Below the pieces are notes generated by a model. The model saw only the letters and a program-made list of their open reading frames with translations. It was not told where the DNA came from and ran no database searches. From Excoecaria cochinchinensis (lineage: Eukaryota; Streptophyta; Magnoliopsida; Malpighiales; Euphorbiaceae), in assembly GCA_947683425.1 (NCBI GenBank), contig CANTUQ010000106.1, positions 7,129,001-7,193,000 on the forward strand: a DNA stretch of 64,000 nt, read 5' to 3'. Shown piece by piece: positions 50,699 to 61,400 of this stretch. Each line of letters begins with the position of its first letter. Positions within the stretch are counted from its first letter, which is position 1. The translations under genes and the position numbers were made by a program.

Positions 50699-51121
50699 GG
50701 CTAAAAGTGCATTTTTACGCCTATCGTTTGCTAAAATAGGTAAATTTGCCCTTAACGTTTGTAAAATGTAAGATTTTTGCCCCTACCGTCAATTTTCGCT
50801 AACTTTGACCGTTAATATGTTTGTTGACTACTAGTGGGACGCGTGTCATACATTTATTGGACACATAAATCAAAGGTTTGGGTGCCAAAAGTATATTTTT
50901 GGCCCTAACGTTTTTTCAAACGTGCAAATTTGCTCCTAACGTTTATAAAATAAGAGATTTTTACTCCTGCCGTTAATTACCGGTAACTTTGACCGTTAAT
51001 ACGTTAGTTAACCGTTAATGGTCGGGACAAAAATCTCTAATTTTACAAACATTAGTGATAAATTTGTTTCAAAATAAACGTTGAAAATAAATTTACTTAT
51101 TTTGACAAACGACTTTTAGCA
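50699..51121. mobile_element. Mutator-like MITE nested in the Harbinger element, 423 bp
   Basis: Both ends carry GCTAAAAG followed by CGTTTG.NAAAATA.GTAAATTT in inverted orientation over about 100 bases. A 9-bp direct repeat TTTATTTTT (50690-50698, 51122-51130) flanks it, the size Mutator elements make, although the repeat is low-complexity. Internal AACGTTTGTAAAAT / GACCGTTAATACGTTAG units recur. No coding capacity. Confidence 0.6.
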
Positions 51122-51130
51122 TTTATTTTT

Positions 51131-52540
51131 TTCCAAACAATAAAAAGGTAATCTAATGCCCTTTCTCTCCCTTTCTCTCCTGTCTCTACTAGGATTGTTC
51201 AGTTTTTAGGTCAAACTGATCAAATCAGAAAAATACGGTTTTGGTTGGTTTTTAGTCGGATTGGTCGGTTATTTTTGATTTAAAGTTGGGTTATGTCGGC
51301 TTACGGGATAAATAGTCGTTTTTTTTGCTAAACCGACCATTTTCTTCTTCATCTCGATATCGTACTCTCTGCCTCTACCTGGCTCTCTCTGTTCAGCCTC
51401 TATCACGCTCTCACTCTCTCTTTGTCTCGATCTCTCTCTATCTCTATCTCTATCTCGATCTTGCTTCTATCTCTCTGTCCCAATCTCTCTCCTCAATCTC
51501 GCTCTCGCTCTCTGTATCGGTCTCACTCTCCCTCACTCGATTTTGTGCCATCAACGGGTATGCTGTTTTTTGCCATTTTCAGTTGATGTTTCTTTGCTCA
51601 AGATCTAGATTTGAAGATTGATTTTGATTTATTTGATACTAGATTTAGATTTGCCATTAATTTCTCCCTGATTTTGATTTTCCCAATCGAGATCTAGTTT
51701 TATATATTATACTATCAAATCTCCTTAATTGGTATGTCCATAATATCCTGTCTTTATGCTTATGACCTTAATTATTTTTGGGTTCAACTTGTATTTGTGT
51801 TATGGCTTGCATTTGTTTTGGGTTCAATTTGGTATTGAGCTAGATACTTCTTGTGATATATATGATTTATCTGTAATTTTGACTGCTGACTTATGAATTT
51901 AAGTTTTTCTCGTTCAAAAAAAAAAAAAGCTTAACATTGTATATTCTAATGAAAAAGCTTCTCAGTTACCCATTAAATTGGAATTTTAGGTGCTCTTGCA
52001 TCTTGAAAAATACACTGTCACTGATTATTCAAAGCTAGCAAGAGTATTAGAATGGAAAAAAAATAAAAGAATATGCATATGTGATGTAGAATTGAGTCAA
52101 TTCAGCATCATCAATCATTCATTAAGTTGGGTTTATTGGATTTATTCTTGGATAGAATAATTGTGAACAAAATGAACGATACTAAATACTTAGATAGCCC
52201 CCAAAAAAGAAGCATCCATTAAATTGGATGCCGTTCCAACTAGAATTGTTTAAACTTTGAAAAGAGGATGCTCCATAATCTTCATCACCAGTCAACACTG
52301 ATTCTCATCATAATATAATATATTATATATTATTTCTTTGTTCTTTTACAAAATCATAAGCCTTGATTTAATTGGTATCACTAAGTTTGGTTATGTTTGC
52401 TGTGCAAGTAATAAGCTAATTAAATACTGAACAAACTTTTAGAAGCATTTGGTTGTTTGACATTATAAGCTAGTTAAATACTGAACAAACTTTTAGCTTT
52501 CTAAGTAAATATTGTCTGATTGCAAAATCCTAAATTTCAG
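51131..52540. other. Harbinger interior: CT-rich block and intron-like DNA
   Basis: It begins with hAT-end-like text (TAGGATTGTTCAGTTTTTAG, about 51190). A CTCTCTATCTCTAT-rich block resembling a 5' leader follows (about 51340-51560), then unremarkable AT-rich sequence up to a splice acceptor at 52540. A 31-base phrase around TTAAATACTGAACAAACTTTTAG is repeated near 52420 and 52475. Confidence 0.45.
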
Positions 52541-52630
52541 GTCTTGGCCGAGTTATCTCCCTCCCTTTCAATGGCAGAGCTTAAGAAATACGAGTTGCTG
52601 CGAGATCAGTTTGAAGGAGTATCAAAATGA
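52541..52630 (+). pseudogene. Captured last exon, AAA-ATPase resembling PEX6
   Basis: After AAATTTCAG the frame reads VLAELSPSLSMAELKKYELL and RDQFEGVSK, and ends with TGA at 52628-52630. From memory this closely resembles the extreme C-terminus of plant PEX6, the peroxisomal AAA ATPase that recycles the import receptor. Non-coding sequence following it (to about 53040) looks like a 3' UTR. No AAA domain exists upstream, so only the final exon was carried into the transposon. The identification rests on a 29-residue tail and needs a database search. Confidence 0.5.
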
Positions 52631-53379
52631 ATTCCTGGTGAGCAGCTGTTAGATTCCTTATCATAACACTCTGCATTAGATGTGAAATGAAATTTGGGTT
52701 GATTATTTGTGGTACAATAAAAAATGAACGAATGAACCTTATTTGCCGACAAAAGATCTCCACCCTGATTGTTCACATCACTATATGTTGACTGCCTTGG
52801 ATTTGAAATCCAAAACATCCTTAGCTTAATACAGTTGTAACGAGTTGCCGATACGAGTCATCCTGTATTCCATTCCACACATGTATTTTTTTGGGTTGTT
52901 AAAGGTCTTGTGATGTTTCTGTACAACTTTTTTGGCCTGTATATTGGTTGTGGGCTTACTGTTTAATGAAATCCATATTTGAATAAGTTGTGAAGAAAGT
53001 TGGATAAGATTCTGATAATGAAAGTCATAACTCAAGCTTTGTGAATCATTCATTCTTGGGAATATTATTGGTTTAAATTATTGTATATATATCTTTTGAA
53101 TGGTTATTATATATATATATATTACTCCTTAATAATTACTTAATAATTCTTTTCTTTCTTGGTCTGCTGGTGCATATTTTTGAAGAGAAGAAAATGTTTT
53201 GTTCTTATTCTTCTTACATGTTGCCCGTATGCACCATTACTTAATTATACTGGTTCTAGCAATTATTAATGAAAATCTGGGGAGCTTAAATCACTCTCTA
53301 CCCTTCCCTACCCTTCCATTAATTACCCCTCCCTACCCTCCATCCAAACAGAGCCTAAATCACTCATCCATTCTGCCTC

Positions 53380-53700
53380 TCTTCTCTTTCTTTCGAAGTT
53401 TGCCGCCACACCTCATCTGGATCCCCCTCTTTCTTTCGAAATCCACCGATCTGGCTCTCCCTTTTTCTTTCGAAACTCGTCTCCACTGATCAACAGCCGC
53501 CACCCCTTATCTGTCGCTCCCTATTTCTTTCAAAATTAGTCTTCCTCATCAGCAACCACCACATCTGCTTCTCCCTCTTTCTTTTGATACCTGCTTCCCC
53601 AATCAGCAGCTCTTCTGTCATCAGCAGCCGCCTAATTTTGGTGTTCCTTTTCCTCTTCACCCCTCGTCAGCAGCCGTCACCCCCAATCGGAGCTCAAGTA
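53380..53700. repeat. Imperfect CT-rich minisatellite, leader-like
   Basis: Units of roughly 60 bases repeat the order CTCCCTNTTTCTTTCGAAA, then TCTCC, then ATCAGCAGCCGCCACC and ATCTG, three to four times with drift. A GC- and CT-rich composition like 5' untranslated exons sets it off from its surroundings. A frame at 53199-53489 and another at 53584-53820 run through it without recognisable protein. Confidence 0.55.
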
Positions 53701-53835
53701 CCGATTTTGAGTAAGTTTCCTTTGTTTGTTAACTGTTTGTATTTTCTATTCTGTGTTGTTCAAAGAGTTTTATGGCTTTTAGATTTTAGTTCTTTAACTC
53801 AAGGAAATGTACATTGCTGAATGTGGACCGAAGGC

Positions 53836-53927
53836 AACAAACTGATGAACAAAAATAATTAAAATTCACATAACTTTTACAAACAAACTGATGAACAAAA
53901 ATAATTAAAATTCACACAACTTTTACA
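53836..53927. repeat. 46-bp tandem duplication
   Basis: AACAAACTGATGAACAAAAA... ending ACTTTTAC occurs at 53836-53880 and 53882-53926 with one substitution (ACATAAC/ACACAAC). Confidence 0.9.
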
Positions 53928-54126
53928 ATAATCACAGCCTAAATATACATGTTCCTTTTTTTTTTTTAATACAAAAGCTAGGTCGGGGATGATGTTATCT
54001 TCATTTCCATTTGGATGTTTTATATTAATTAACTATACCTAAACTTTACGTGGTGGAAGTTCAACCAATTATTTTCAATTTTGGAATGAATAGAAATTAG
54101 AAAAACTATGAATTTGAGAAAAATAC

Positions 54127-55650
54127 GACCCTGGTTCCTGACACTAAAGAATTGATACCAAATCATAACATATTTCCATAAAAGAACGTCGGGAAATGAA
54201 ATAAATGCAAATCCTCACCTCTGACTCCTGCCTTCCATCATCAGCCTGAAGCACAGATTCATTGCAAGTTACTGGATCTATGAATGAATTTTTGCATCGC
54301 GCTGCCTCCTCATCATTTGAATCAGGAGCTGGAATCTCTGGAAGAGATCAGAAAAACCACCAACAGGATTGTTCATCTAATAACATGAAAACATACTCAA
54401 ATACGATGGTTCAAGAGTTAACAGAAATATTTTACCCACCAACAGTACTTGGGGACTGACTAACAAAATCATGAATATATTCCAACCCCAAAAATATGTC
54501 TTCACTCTGAGAAAAATAGGATTTGTCAAAATTCAAGAAAAAAACAAATCATTACTAACATAAGAAATAGATAGACATTTTTCTTACCTCTCCTATTGGT
54601 TTTCCTAACACAGAATGTGGAACACTGGTTAATGTAACCCCAGAGTTCTTGTACTCTTCATTTTTCAATGGCTCTTCACTTATCAAGTTCTCCAAGGTAG
54701 TTACAGATGAATTCACTAGATCATTTAATCCAACTCCAACATCAACAAGTTCAGAAGACTCTGGATTGGCTGATGTAGTAGAGGCTAGACTAGCAGGCTC
54801 TTCCACTGTAGTACAAGAAATGGGCACAGCAATGGCCTCAGATATTCCCTTCCTAGGCTGGGCCTTTGCTCTAGGTTTAAATTTTCCACCAGCTCTTGTT
54901 GCAACATTAAATTAATAATTATAATATTAACTCTCCTTGAAGTATGAAGACTATTAATATGATAGGAGCCAAAATTTGTAAAAGTGAACGAATTACCATT
55001 CCCTATAGCAGGTGCAGAAACGGTATCAGCAAAAGGGTCCAGTTCTAACCCAAAGGAACCTACCTAAATGTAATTGAAGTGTTAGACATCCTTCAAATGA
55101 AATGGAAAAAAAGAAAGAAAGAAAGAAAGAAGATGCAAAAAATGCAATTCCTACATCTTCTGTTGATTTCATTAAGCTTGAGCTCCAAACACCCTTGCCA
55201 TTGGGTGTTGCAGTCCCCCTATTTATAGCATCCACTGAATCCAAGTCCTTTATCCTTGCAGACAAGAGACTCACTTCTTCCAACCTTGTTTTTTCATGCA
55301 AGTATAAATCATCATTGTCTTTCCCAGGTTCTCTAGCAGCAGAAAAGGTAGCCGAGGACGAAGATACTGGTTCTTTAGATCTGGTATCTGGGACATCAGA
55401 GACAACATAAATCACTGCAATGGAGTGGTAATTTGAACCATCAAGGAAACGAATAAAGTGAAAAACTGGGGTTGACATTTAGCCTTGTTTCCAATCTTAC
55501 CTTTACTTACAGAGGCATCACGAACAACACCAGCAAGAGAGTCTAAATCAGGCTGCAAAGAATATGCCGAAATTGAACGAAATATCAGCATGGTAATAAA
55601 ATTCATAAATCATATATTTGCAGAATAACATTTACACGGGCATAAAAATT
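54127..55650 (-). pseudogene. Inverted partial copy of BDP1 (exons 3-9)
   Basis: Read on the minus strand, this 1524-bp stretch matches 58910-60434 of the BDP1 gene base by base except for scattered substitutions, introns included. It covers coding exons 3 to 8 and the first 17 bases of exon 9. Matching protein pieces include DTRSKEPVSS, KTRLEEVSLLSARIKDLDS and EEPASLASTTSANPESSELV. The copy has no start codon, no SANT domain and no exon 1-2 sequence. The acceptor AG before its exon 3 has changed (TTTAGGCAG in the gene, TTTCGGCAT here). It is a genomic, not retroposed, duplication and presumably non-coding. Confidence 0.93.
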
Positions 55651-56118
55651 AGCATTCTATTGTTAAGTTTTTATTGAATAAAGAAAATTAGTTCTCTATA
55701 AAATTAACAAATGGAGAAAAATTATATATTGACAATTAAAATATATAAAAATAAAATAAATACAAATATAAATATAAATAATATATATAATCTCCCCTCT
55801 GTTTTTCTCTGTCGAAAATCAAAATCACTTAAAATTGCGCCTCACCCCTTCTCTAGCTCTCCCCTTCACAACCGTCTCCACTCCAGCCGGGCAGCCATCA
55901 TTGCCTTTGCAAAGTAAGCTCCTGCCTTCTACTCGACGAACGTTTAATTGCCAATGGTTCTCATCTCAATTTTAATTTTCTGCAAGTGATCGTGTTTTTT
56001 CAAATTTTTCTTATATTTTGGAGAAGCAACTTGGCATAGCTTATCGGTGGTTCTCTTCTTTAAAAATTCTTATTAAAAAAATTAATAATATGAATTTCTT
56101 GGCACGCATGTGTGGAAA

Positions 56119-56500
56119 GATTTAAATTGCATGATTTCCTGCTCCCTCGGTTAGCGGATTGATTCGGAAATTCTAACTGTTTCCCTTGCCATCTAAATGT
56201 TTGTTAAAATTCCGAATTGAACTTTTGCTTGTGTTTAAACTCTATGTAAAGCACCTCTTTTTAACACCTTTAACCAATGTTTTGAAACTTGGATCGAACT
56301 GGCCGGTCGAATCTCGAACCAGTAAGCAAATGGATTCGATTCAACTTAAAATCGGAATAGGTAAAAAGTCGGTTTGGACCGGAAAAAGTCGGGTTGGATC
56401 GGAGATAGCCGACTCTGATCGAAACCCGGTTCAACATAAAAAGTCGGGTTGGACCGGAGATAGTTGACTCTGATTTAAATTGCATGATTTCCTGCTCCCT
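56119..56500. repeat. Perfect 29-bp direct repeat flanking 324 bp
   Basis: GATTTAAATTGCATGATTTC followed by CTGCTCCCT occurs at 56119-56147 and 56472-56500. Between them are repeated AAAAGTCGG.TTGGA.CGGA words (56345-56465). Confidence 0.85.
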
Positions 56501-57743
56501 TTTGTAATTTTTTTTTTAGAAAACCCTTGTCAAGCCCCCTCTTAGTTTACTGCTCCACTCGGCAGTAAATCCCTAATTCTCTCATCTGTTCTCTCTTCTT
56601 CATTTTTCCCTCACCCAACGCCAGCGCATCCTTGGCTTTCCCACCGATCAGAGCAACCTCGTCGCCGACCAAGAAATAACTCCGGTGCTCTGTTGCTTTT
56701 GCTCGAGCCCTAGCTCAGGTGAGCTCTCTTCCATTTCTGTCCTTTGTTTTTATTATTAATTTTCTGTGTAATAAGTTGGCATTTCGGCATTTTCTAATTT
56801 ATAAAACAGCAATCTAATTTAATTTTCTGTGTTTTTTTATTATTAGTTTTCTGCTTCTTCATTTTCTTTTATTTTTTTTCTTTTTATTTTTTTTTTATTT
56901 TAAGTGTTTTGTAAATTGCCATATGAAAAGGGCCAGATGATTCCTATAACTTCAGCTGCTGTTTTCGGTTTAGCGCCTGTACCCTCTTATTGCATTAATA
57001 AATCTAGGAAATTCTTTGCTTTCTTAAGTCTTGATAAGTAAATGTGCCACACAAGAGATAACCATTCAAATTAGAAGTCTCAGGATTGTACTCAGTTGTA
57101 AAACTATTTTAATTGTACTCAGTTGTAAAACTATTTTAATTTTGTTCCAAATGAAAAAGCTTGTGCATGTAGATTATCAAGACGCTTACTTAATTACATA
57201 TATAGCATTACTGTTAGACTAGATTCAACGTGCACAATAGAAATAAATATAAAATAGTATTTGAAATAAAATGCATATCTCTTATTGAATAAATAAGCTA
57301 GTAATTAGGAAACTTAGATAGCCCATAGATTATCATGGGCTTACTTAATTCCATGTGTTGTTCACTATTAAATTAAATAAAACTAGAATAGGCATTTTGA
57401 TTAGAACTTTATCTAATGGTAAAGTCATTTATCTAATTCTTTGAATGCTTGTTTTGATGTTATATGAATTTATTTAAATATTTGCTACTTATGTTTGGTT
57501 ATGATAATTTATGTTTGAACAAATTTTTTGATTTCTATATTTGCAAGTTTTGTATAATTTAAAATTGATATTTCTAGATTGATGTTTGACAACTAATAGG
57601 TTTTTGAATGTATTTTTACGTTTCATATTTTTAATTTTTATAAATGATAATATTTAAAAACACAAAAAACCGAGTCAACCAGGTGAACCATGAATCTGTT
57701 GGTACTTTGGGTCGACATCTGATCTGTTTTTGAAAACATTGCC
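56276..57743. mobile_element. Possible hAT-like element spanning the BDP1 upstream region
   Basis: The left CAATGTTTTGAAACTTGGATC and the right AAACAGATCAGATGTCGACC (as read inward on the opposite strand from CAATGTTTTC) form imperfect inverted ends. Flanks CCTTTAAC and CCTCTTAAC are similar but not identical. The right ~300 bases are shared with 24700-25165. If real, one candidate BDP1 leader exon lies inside this element. Weakly supported. Confidence 0.3.
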
Positions 57744-58039
57744 TCTTAACTTTTGGTTTTGCTTTTGCTTTAGAAAAGAGAGAAGAAAAACAAGAACTGC
57801 ACTTTTTTTTTCTGCCTTTAAAACTCAGCCTCTTCTATTCTTAAAACAGTTTGCTGCCTCTATTGTTGAGATAATTGTACTAGTGCAGACCAAATTTACT
57901 TTGAAAGTTCATTGTTATGTTTCATGTGATTGTATGATTAAGCCACACTTTACTACTTATCCAAAAAGAAGAACATGCACAACTAGGTCTATATATAGTT
58001 CTATGTTAATTGTTAACTAACATATTATTTTGCTAAAGA

Positions 58040-58125
58040 AATTGCGTAACCTAGGATTTGAACTAGAGACCATTATTCTATTAGTATAGGTCAAAAACTG
58101 TCTAGCCACTAACAATATAATTATC
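58040..58125 (-). repeat. Possible tRNA-related SINE fragment
   Basis: On the minus strand, GTGGCTAGACAG resembles a Pol III A box. About 45 bases later AGTTCAAATCC resembles a B box (58054-58064). No full tRNA fold or poly(A/T) tail was seen. Confidence 0.25.
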
Positions 58126-58494
58126 AACTGCTAACTCACAAGAGGGTACAGATTTTTGCCGGTCCTAATTCACATTCTCTGAAGATCCTTGTTCCCAACT
58201 TCTTATTGTCAGTGGTCTGGTTAGATATCTGATTTATTTACTTTTTCTTTCTGGCAACTTTTTCATTATTTTTGCTGTCTTATTGCAATTATAATTTTTA
58301 TAGTAGTGTTTTGATTAGTTTCTCGTTTTGCTATCCCTGATTAGAACACAATTTCTCATATAAACTTCAACCAATCTTGAGTTCTTATTAGAGTTTCTGT
58401 TATTAGGTTCACACAGGTTGATTGGCTAAATGTTATTACTGGCAAAAAGCACATTCTTTTGAATACAGTTAAATTTTGGTGCCAAGAAACTTTA

Positions 58495-61400
58495 ATGGAT
58501 TCTGATTTGGACCCTTTTGGGGATTTACTTCCTGAACCAGCTCGTAACCAGGGTAAGTAATGTCCAGAATATCATTGCATTGTTGCTCCATTTTCGGCAT
58601 TGTATGTTCTACAAGTGCTGGTTGTTTTGACATTACAATCTCTAGCAGCTCGGATTGGTGGTAAATTTCAACCCAGGGCTAAACCACCACCAAGCAAGGT
58701 AATTCCAATCAATGCCCAGGAAAAGTCTGTTTATTTATGTTCATCAGCATTGCTTGGGAATGAAGGACGTTTGGCAAACAATGGTGAAAACATGACAGAC
58801 AAACCTAAGAATTCTTCAACTCAACTTGTTTCTTCTGATGCTCTGCCTTCAGAGGTTGTAGTCTCTAATAACAACAATGGAGATTCTAGTTTGATGAGAA
58901 CAGTGGTAAAATTTTTATGCCCGTGTAAATGTTATTCTGCAAATATATGATTTATGAATTTTATTACCTGCTGATATTTCGTTCAATTTAGGCAGATTCT
59001 TTGCAGCCTGATTTAGACTCTGTTGCTGGTGTTGTTCCTGATGCCTCTGTAAGTAAAGGTAAGATTGGAAACAAGGCTAAATGTCAACCCCAGTTTTTCA
59101 CTTTATTCGTTTCCTTGAAGGTTTAAATTACCACTCCATTGCAGTGATTTATGTTGTCTCTGATGTCCCAGATACCAGATCTAAGGAACCAGTATCTTCG
59201 TACTCGACTACCTTTTCTGCTGCTAGAGAACCTGGGAAAGACAATGATAGTTTATACTTGCATGAAAAAACAAGGTTGGAAGAAGTGAGTCTCTTGTCTG
59301 CAAGGATAAAGGACTTGGATTCAGTGGATGCTATAAATAGGGGGACTGCAACACCCAATGGTAAGGGTGTTTGGAGCTCAAGCTTAATGAAATCAACAGA
59401 AGATGTAGGAATTGCATTTTTTGCATCTTCTTTCTTTCTTTCTTTCTTTTTTTTCCATTTCATTTGAAGGATTTCTAACACTTCAATTACTTTTAGGTAG
59501 GTTCCTTTGGGTTAGAACTGGACCCTTTTACTGATACCGTTTCTGCACCTGCTATAGGGAATGGTAATTCATTCACTTTTACAAATTTTGGCTCCTATCA
59601 TATTAATAGTCTTCATACTTCAAGGAGAGTTAATATTATAATTATTAATTTAATGTTGCAGCAAGAGCTGGTGGAAAATTTAAACCTAGAGCAAAGGCCC
59701 AGCCTAGGAAGGGAATATCTGAGGCCATTGCTGTGCCCATTTCTTGTACTACAGTGGAAGAGCCTGCTAGTCTAGCCTCTACTACATCAGCCAATCCAGA
59801 GTCTTCTGAACTTGTTGATGTTGGAGTTGGATTAAATGATCTAGTGAATTCATCTGTAACTACCTTGGAGAACTTGATAAGTGAAGAGCCATTGAAAAAT
59901 GAAGAGTACAAGAACTCTGGGGTTACATTACCCAGTGTTCCACATTCTGTGTTAGGAAAACCAATAGGAGAGGTAAGAAAAATGTCTGTCTATTTCTTAT
60001 GTTGGTAATGATTTATTTTTTTTCTTGAATTTTGACAAATCCTATTTTTCTCAGAGTGCAGACATATTTTTGGGGTTGGAATATATTCATGATTTTGTTA
60101 GTCAGTCCCCAAGCACTGTAGGTGGGTAAAATATTTCTTTGAACTCTTGAACCAACGTATTTGAGTATGTCTTCATGTTATTAGATGAACAATTATGTTG
60201 GTGGTTTTTCTGATCTCTTCCAGAGATTCCAGCTCCTGATTCAAATGATGAGGAGGCAGCGCGATGCAAAAATTCATTCATAGATCCAGTAACTTGCAAT
60301 GAATCTGTGCTTCAGGCTGATGATGGAAGGCAGGAGTCAGAGGTGAGGATTTGCATTTATTTCATTTCCCGACGTTCTTTTATGGAAATATGTTATGATT
60401 TGGTATCAATTCTTCAGTGTCAGGAACCAGGGTCCTTTCCAAACATGGAAAGACGAGAGTTTTTATCCGAGTTTACCATTGCATCTGGTATGTTCAAAAC
60501 TAGCTGCTTGCATTATTTAGATACTTCATTTTGGTTTGGTACTGAGTCTTGTTGATTTAAGAGTCTTGTACTAGAATATTCCAGCCAAAACCCAAGATAC
60601 AAATTAGCAAGGAAAAACCAATCGTTGGCAACCTTTCCCATGACACTGATGGGTTTGTTGCACCTCCAATGAATGCTCAGTTTATTCCTTCTGAAACGGT
60701 GTATGACAATGAGGGTTCAGTTGCTGCTTTCTCATCAGATGAGGTTCTTGAATATTCATCCATGAGCTTTAACAATTTCATTCCCCAAATTTCTACTTCG
60801 GAGTTTCTAGTGAATAGAGAACAGATAAATCTCACTGAAGCTCCTCGACCCAGTGATGCAAGTGTTTCACACCAAGATGTATCTGGAGCGCCTGCAGAGG
60901 CGGTAACATTTTTTGAATAAATACAATTCTTTGGTAAACTAAGTTGATATGCCGCTAAATTGCATTGTTGTTTCCCAGAGTTCCAAGAGCATAAAAAGAA
61001 ATCCATCTTCAGCGTCAAATCCTACTCAGATGTCCAATTCAAATTCATTAGCTGGTGAGAGGAATGAAGGTGACAAGTCATCTAGGCATCTGAGGAAAAG
61101 GACTGCTGGTCTGCATCTTGTTGATGAGCCTGAAGATGAAGCGCATGATAATAGCAGGTTCCCTTCTGAAGCTCCTAGTACTTGTATTGCTGATGAAGAT
61201 GATGATTATGTTTATGAAGAGGATGAAGATGATGATTATGAAGATAGAGCGGACATTACATCTCGAAAGACAGGAGCTTCAAAAAACTCAAAGAAACCTG
61301 CAGCAGAAAAGGATAATCCAGTTAGAAGACGTAAGAGAGACAATGATGCACAAGAACATTCAACTCAAGTGCCACGCAAGAAGTTTTCTCATTCTACTCG

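Larger units (their letters stand above)
46120..53355 (+). mobile_element. PIF/Harbinger transposon, 7.2 kb, with nested insert and captured exon
   Basis: The left end GGCTCTGTTTGGATGG (46120-46170 in extended form) and the right end (53305-53355) are inverted copies over about 50 bases with few differences. The flanks carry TAA on both sides (46117-46119, 53356-53358), the 3-bp target duplication typical of PIF/Harbinger. The interior holds the two genes of this superfamily, a DDE transposase (47295-48655) and a Myb/SANT protein (48844-49772), both broken. It also contains a Mutator-like MITE (50699-51121), a CT-rich block (about 51340-51560) and a PEX6-like exon (52541-52630). The length is at the upper end for the superfamily because of these extra segments. 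Confidence 0.85.
55651..58494 (+). other. BDP1 upstream region with two candidate leader exons
   Basis: Two CT-rich leader-like segments end at possible donors: 55790-55917 (ending GCAAA before GTAAGC) and 56560-56718 (ending CTCAG before GTGAGC). Either could be a non-coding first exon spliced to the ATG exon. ATTAG (about 58405) and CACAG (about 58418) are candidate acceptors. A 29-bp direct repeat (56119-56147, 56472-56500) and hAT-like sequence also lie here, so the gene's promoter region has been disturbed by repeats. Confidence 0.45.
54127..60434. repeat. Large inverted repeat: 1.52-kb arms, 3.26-kb spacer
   Basis: The arms are 54127-55650 and 58910-60434 in opposite orientation. Both outer and inner boundaries are sharp (CCAGGGTC at the outer end; AATTTTTATGCCC at the inner end). 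The inner arm boundary lies 5 bases inside BDP1 intron 2. Confidence 0.93.

Noticed and set aside
55026..55478. 150-codon minus-strand frame
   Set aside because: It runs through exons and introns of the inverted BDP1 copy; the conserved part is BDP1 exon 4 only.
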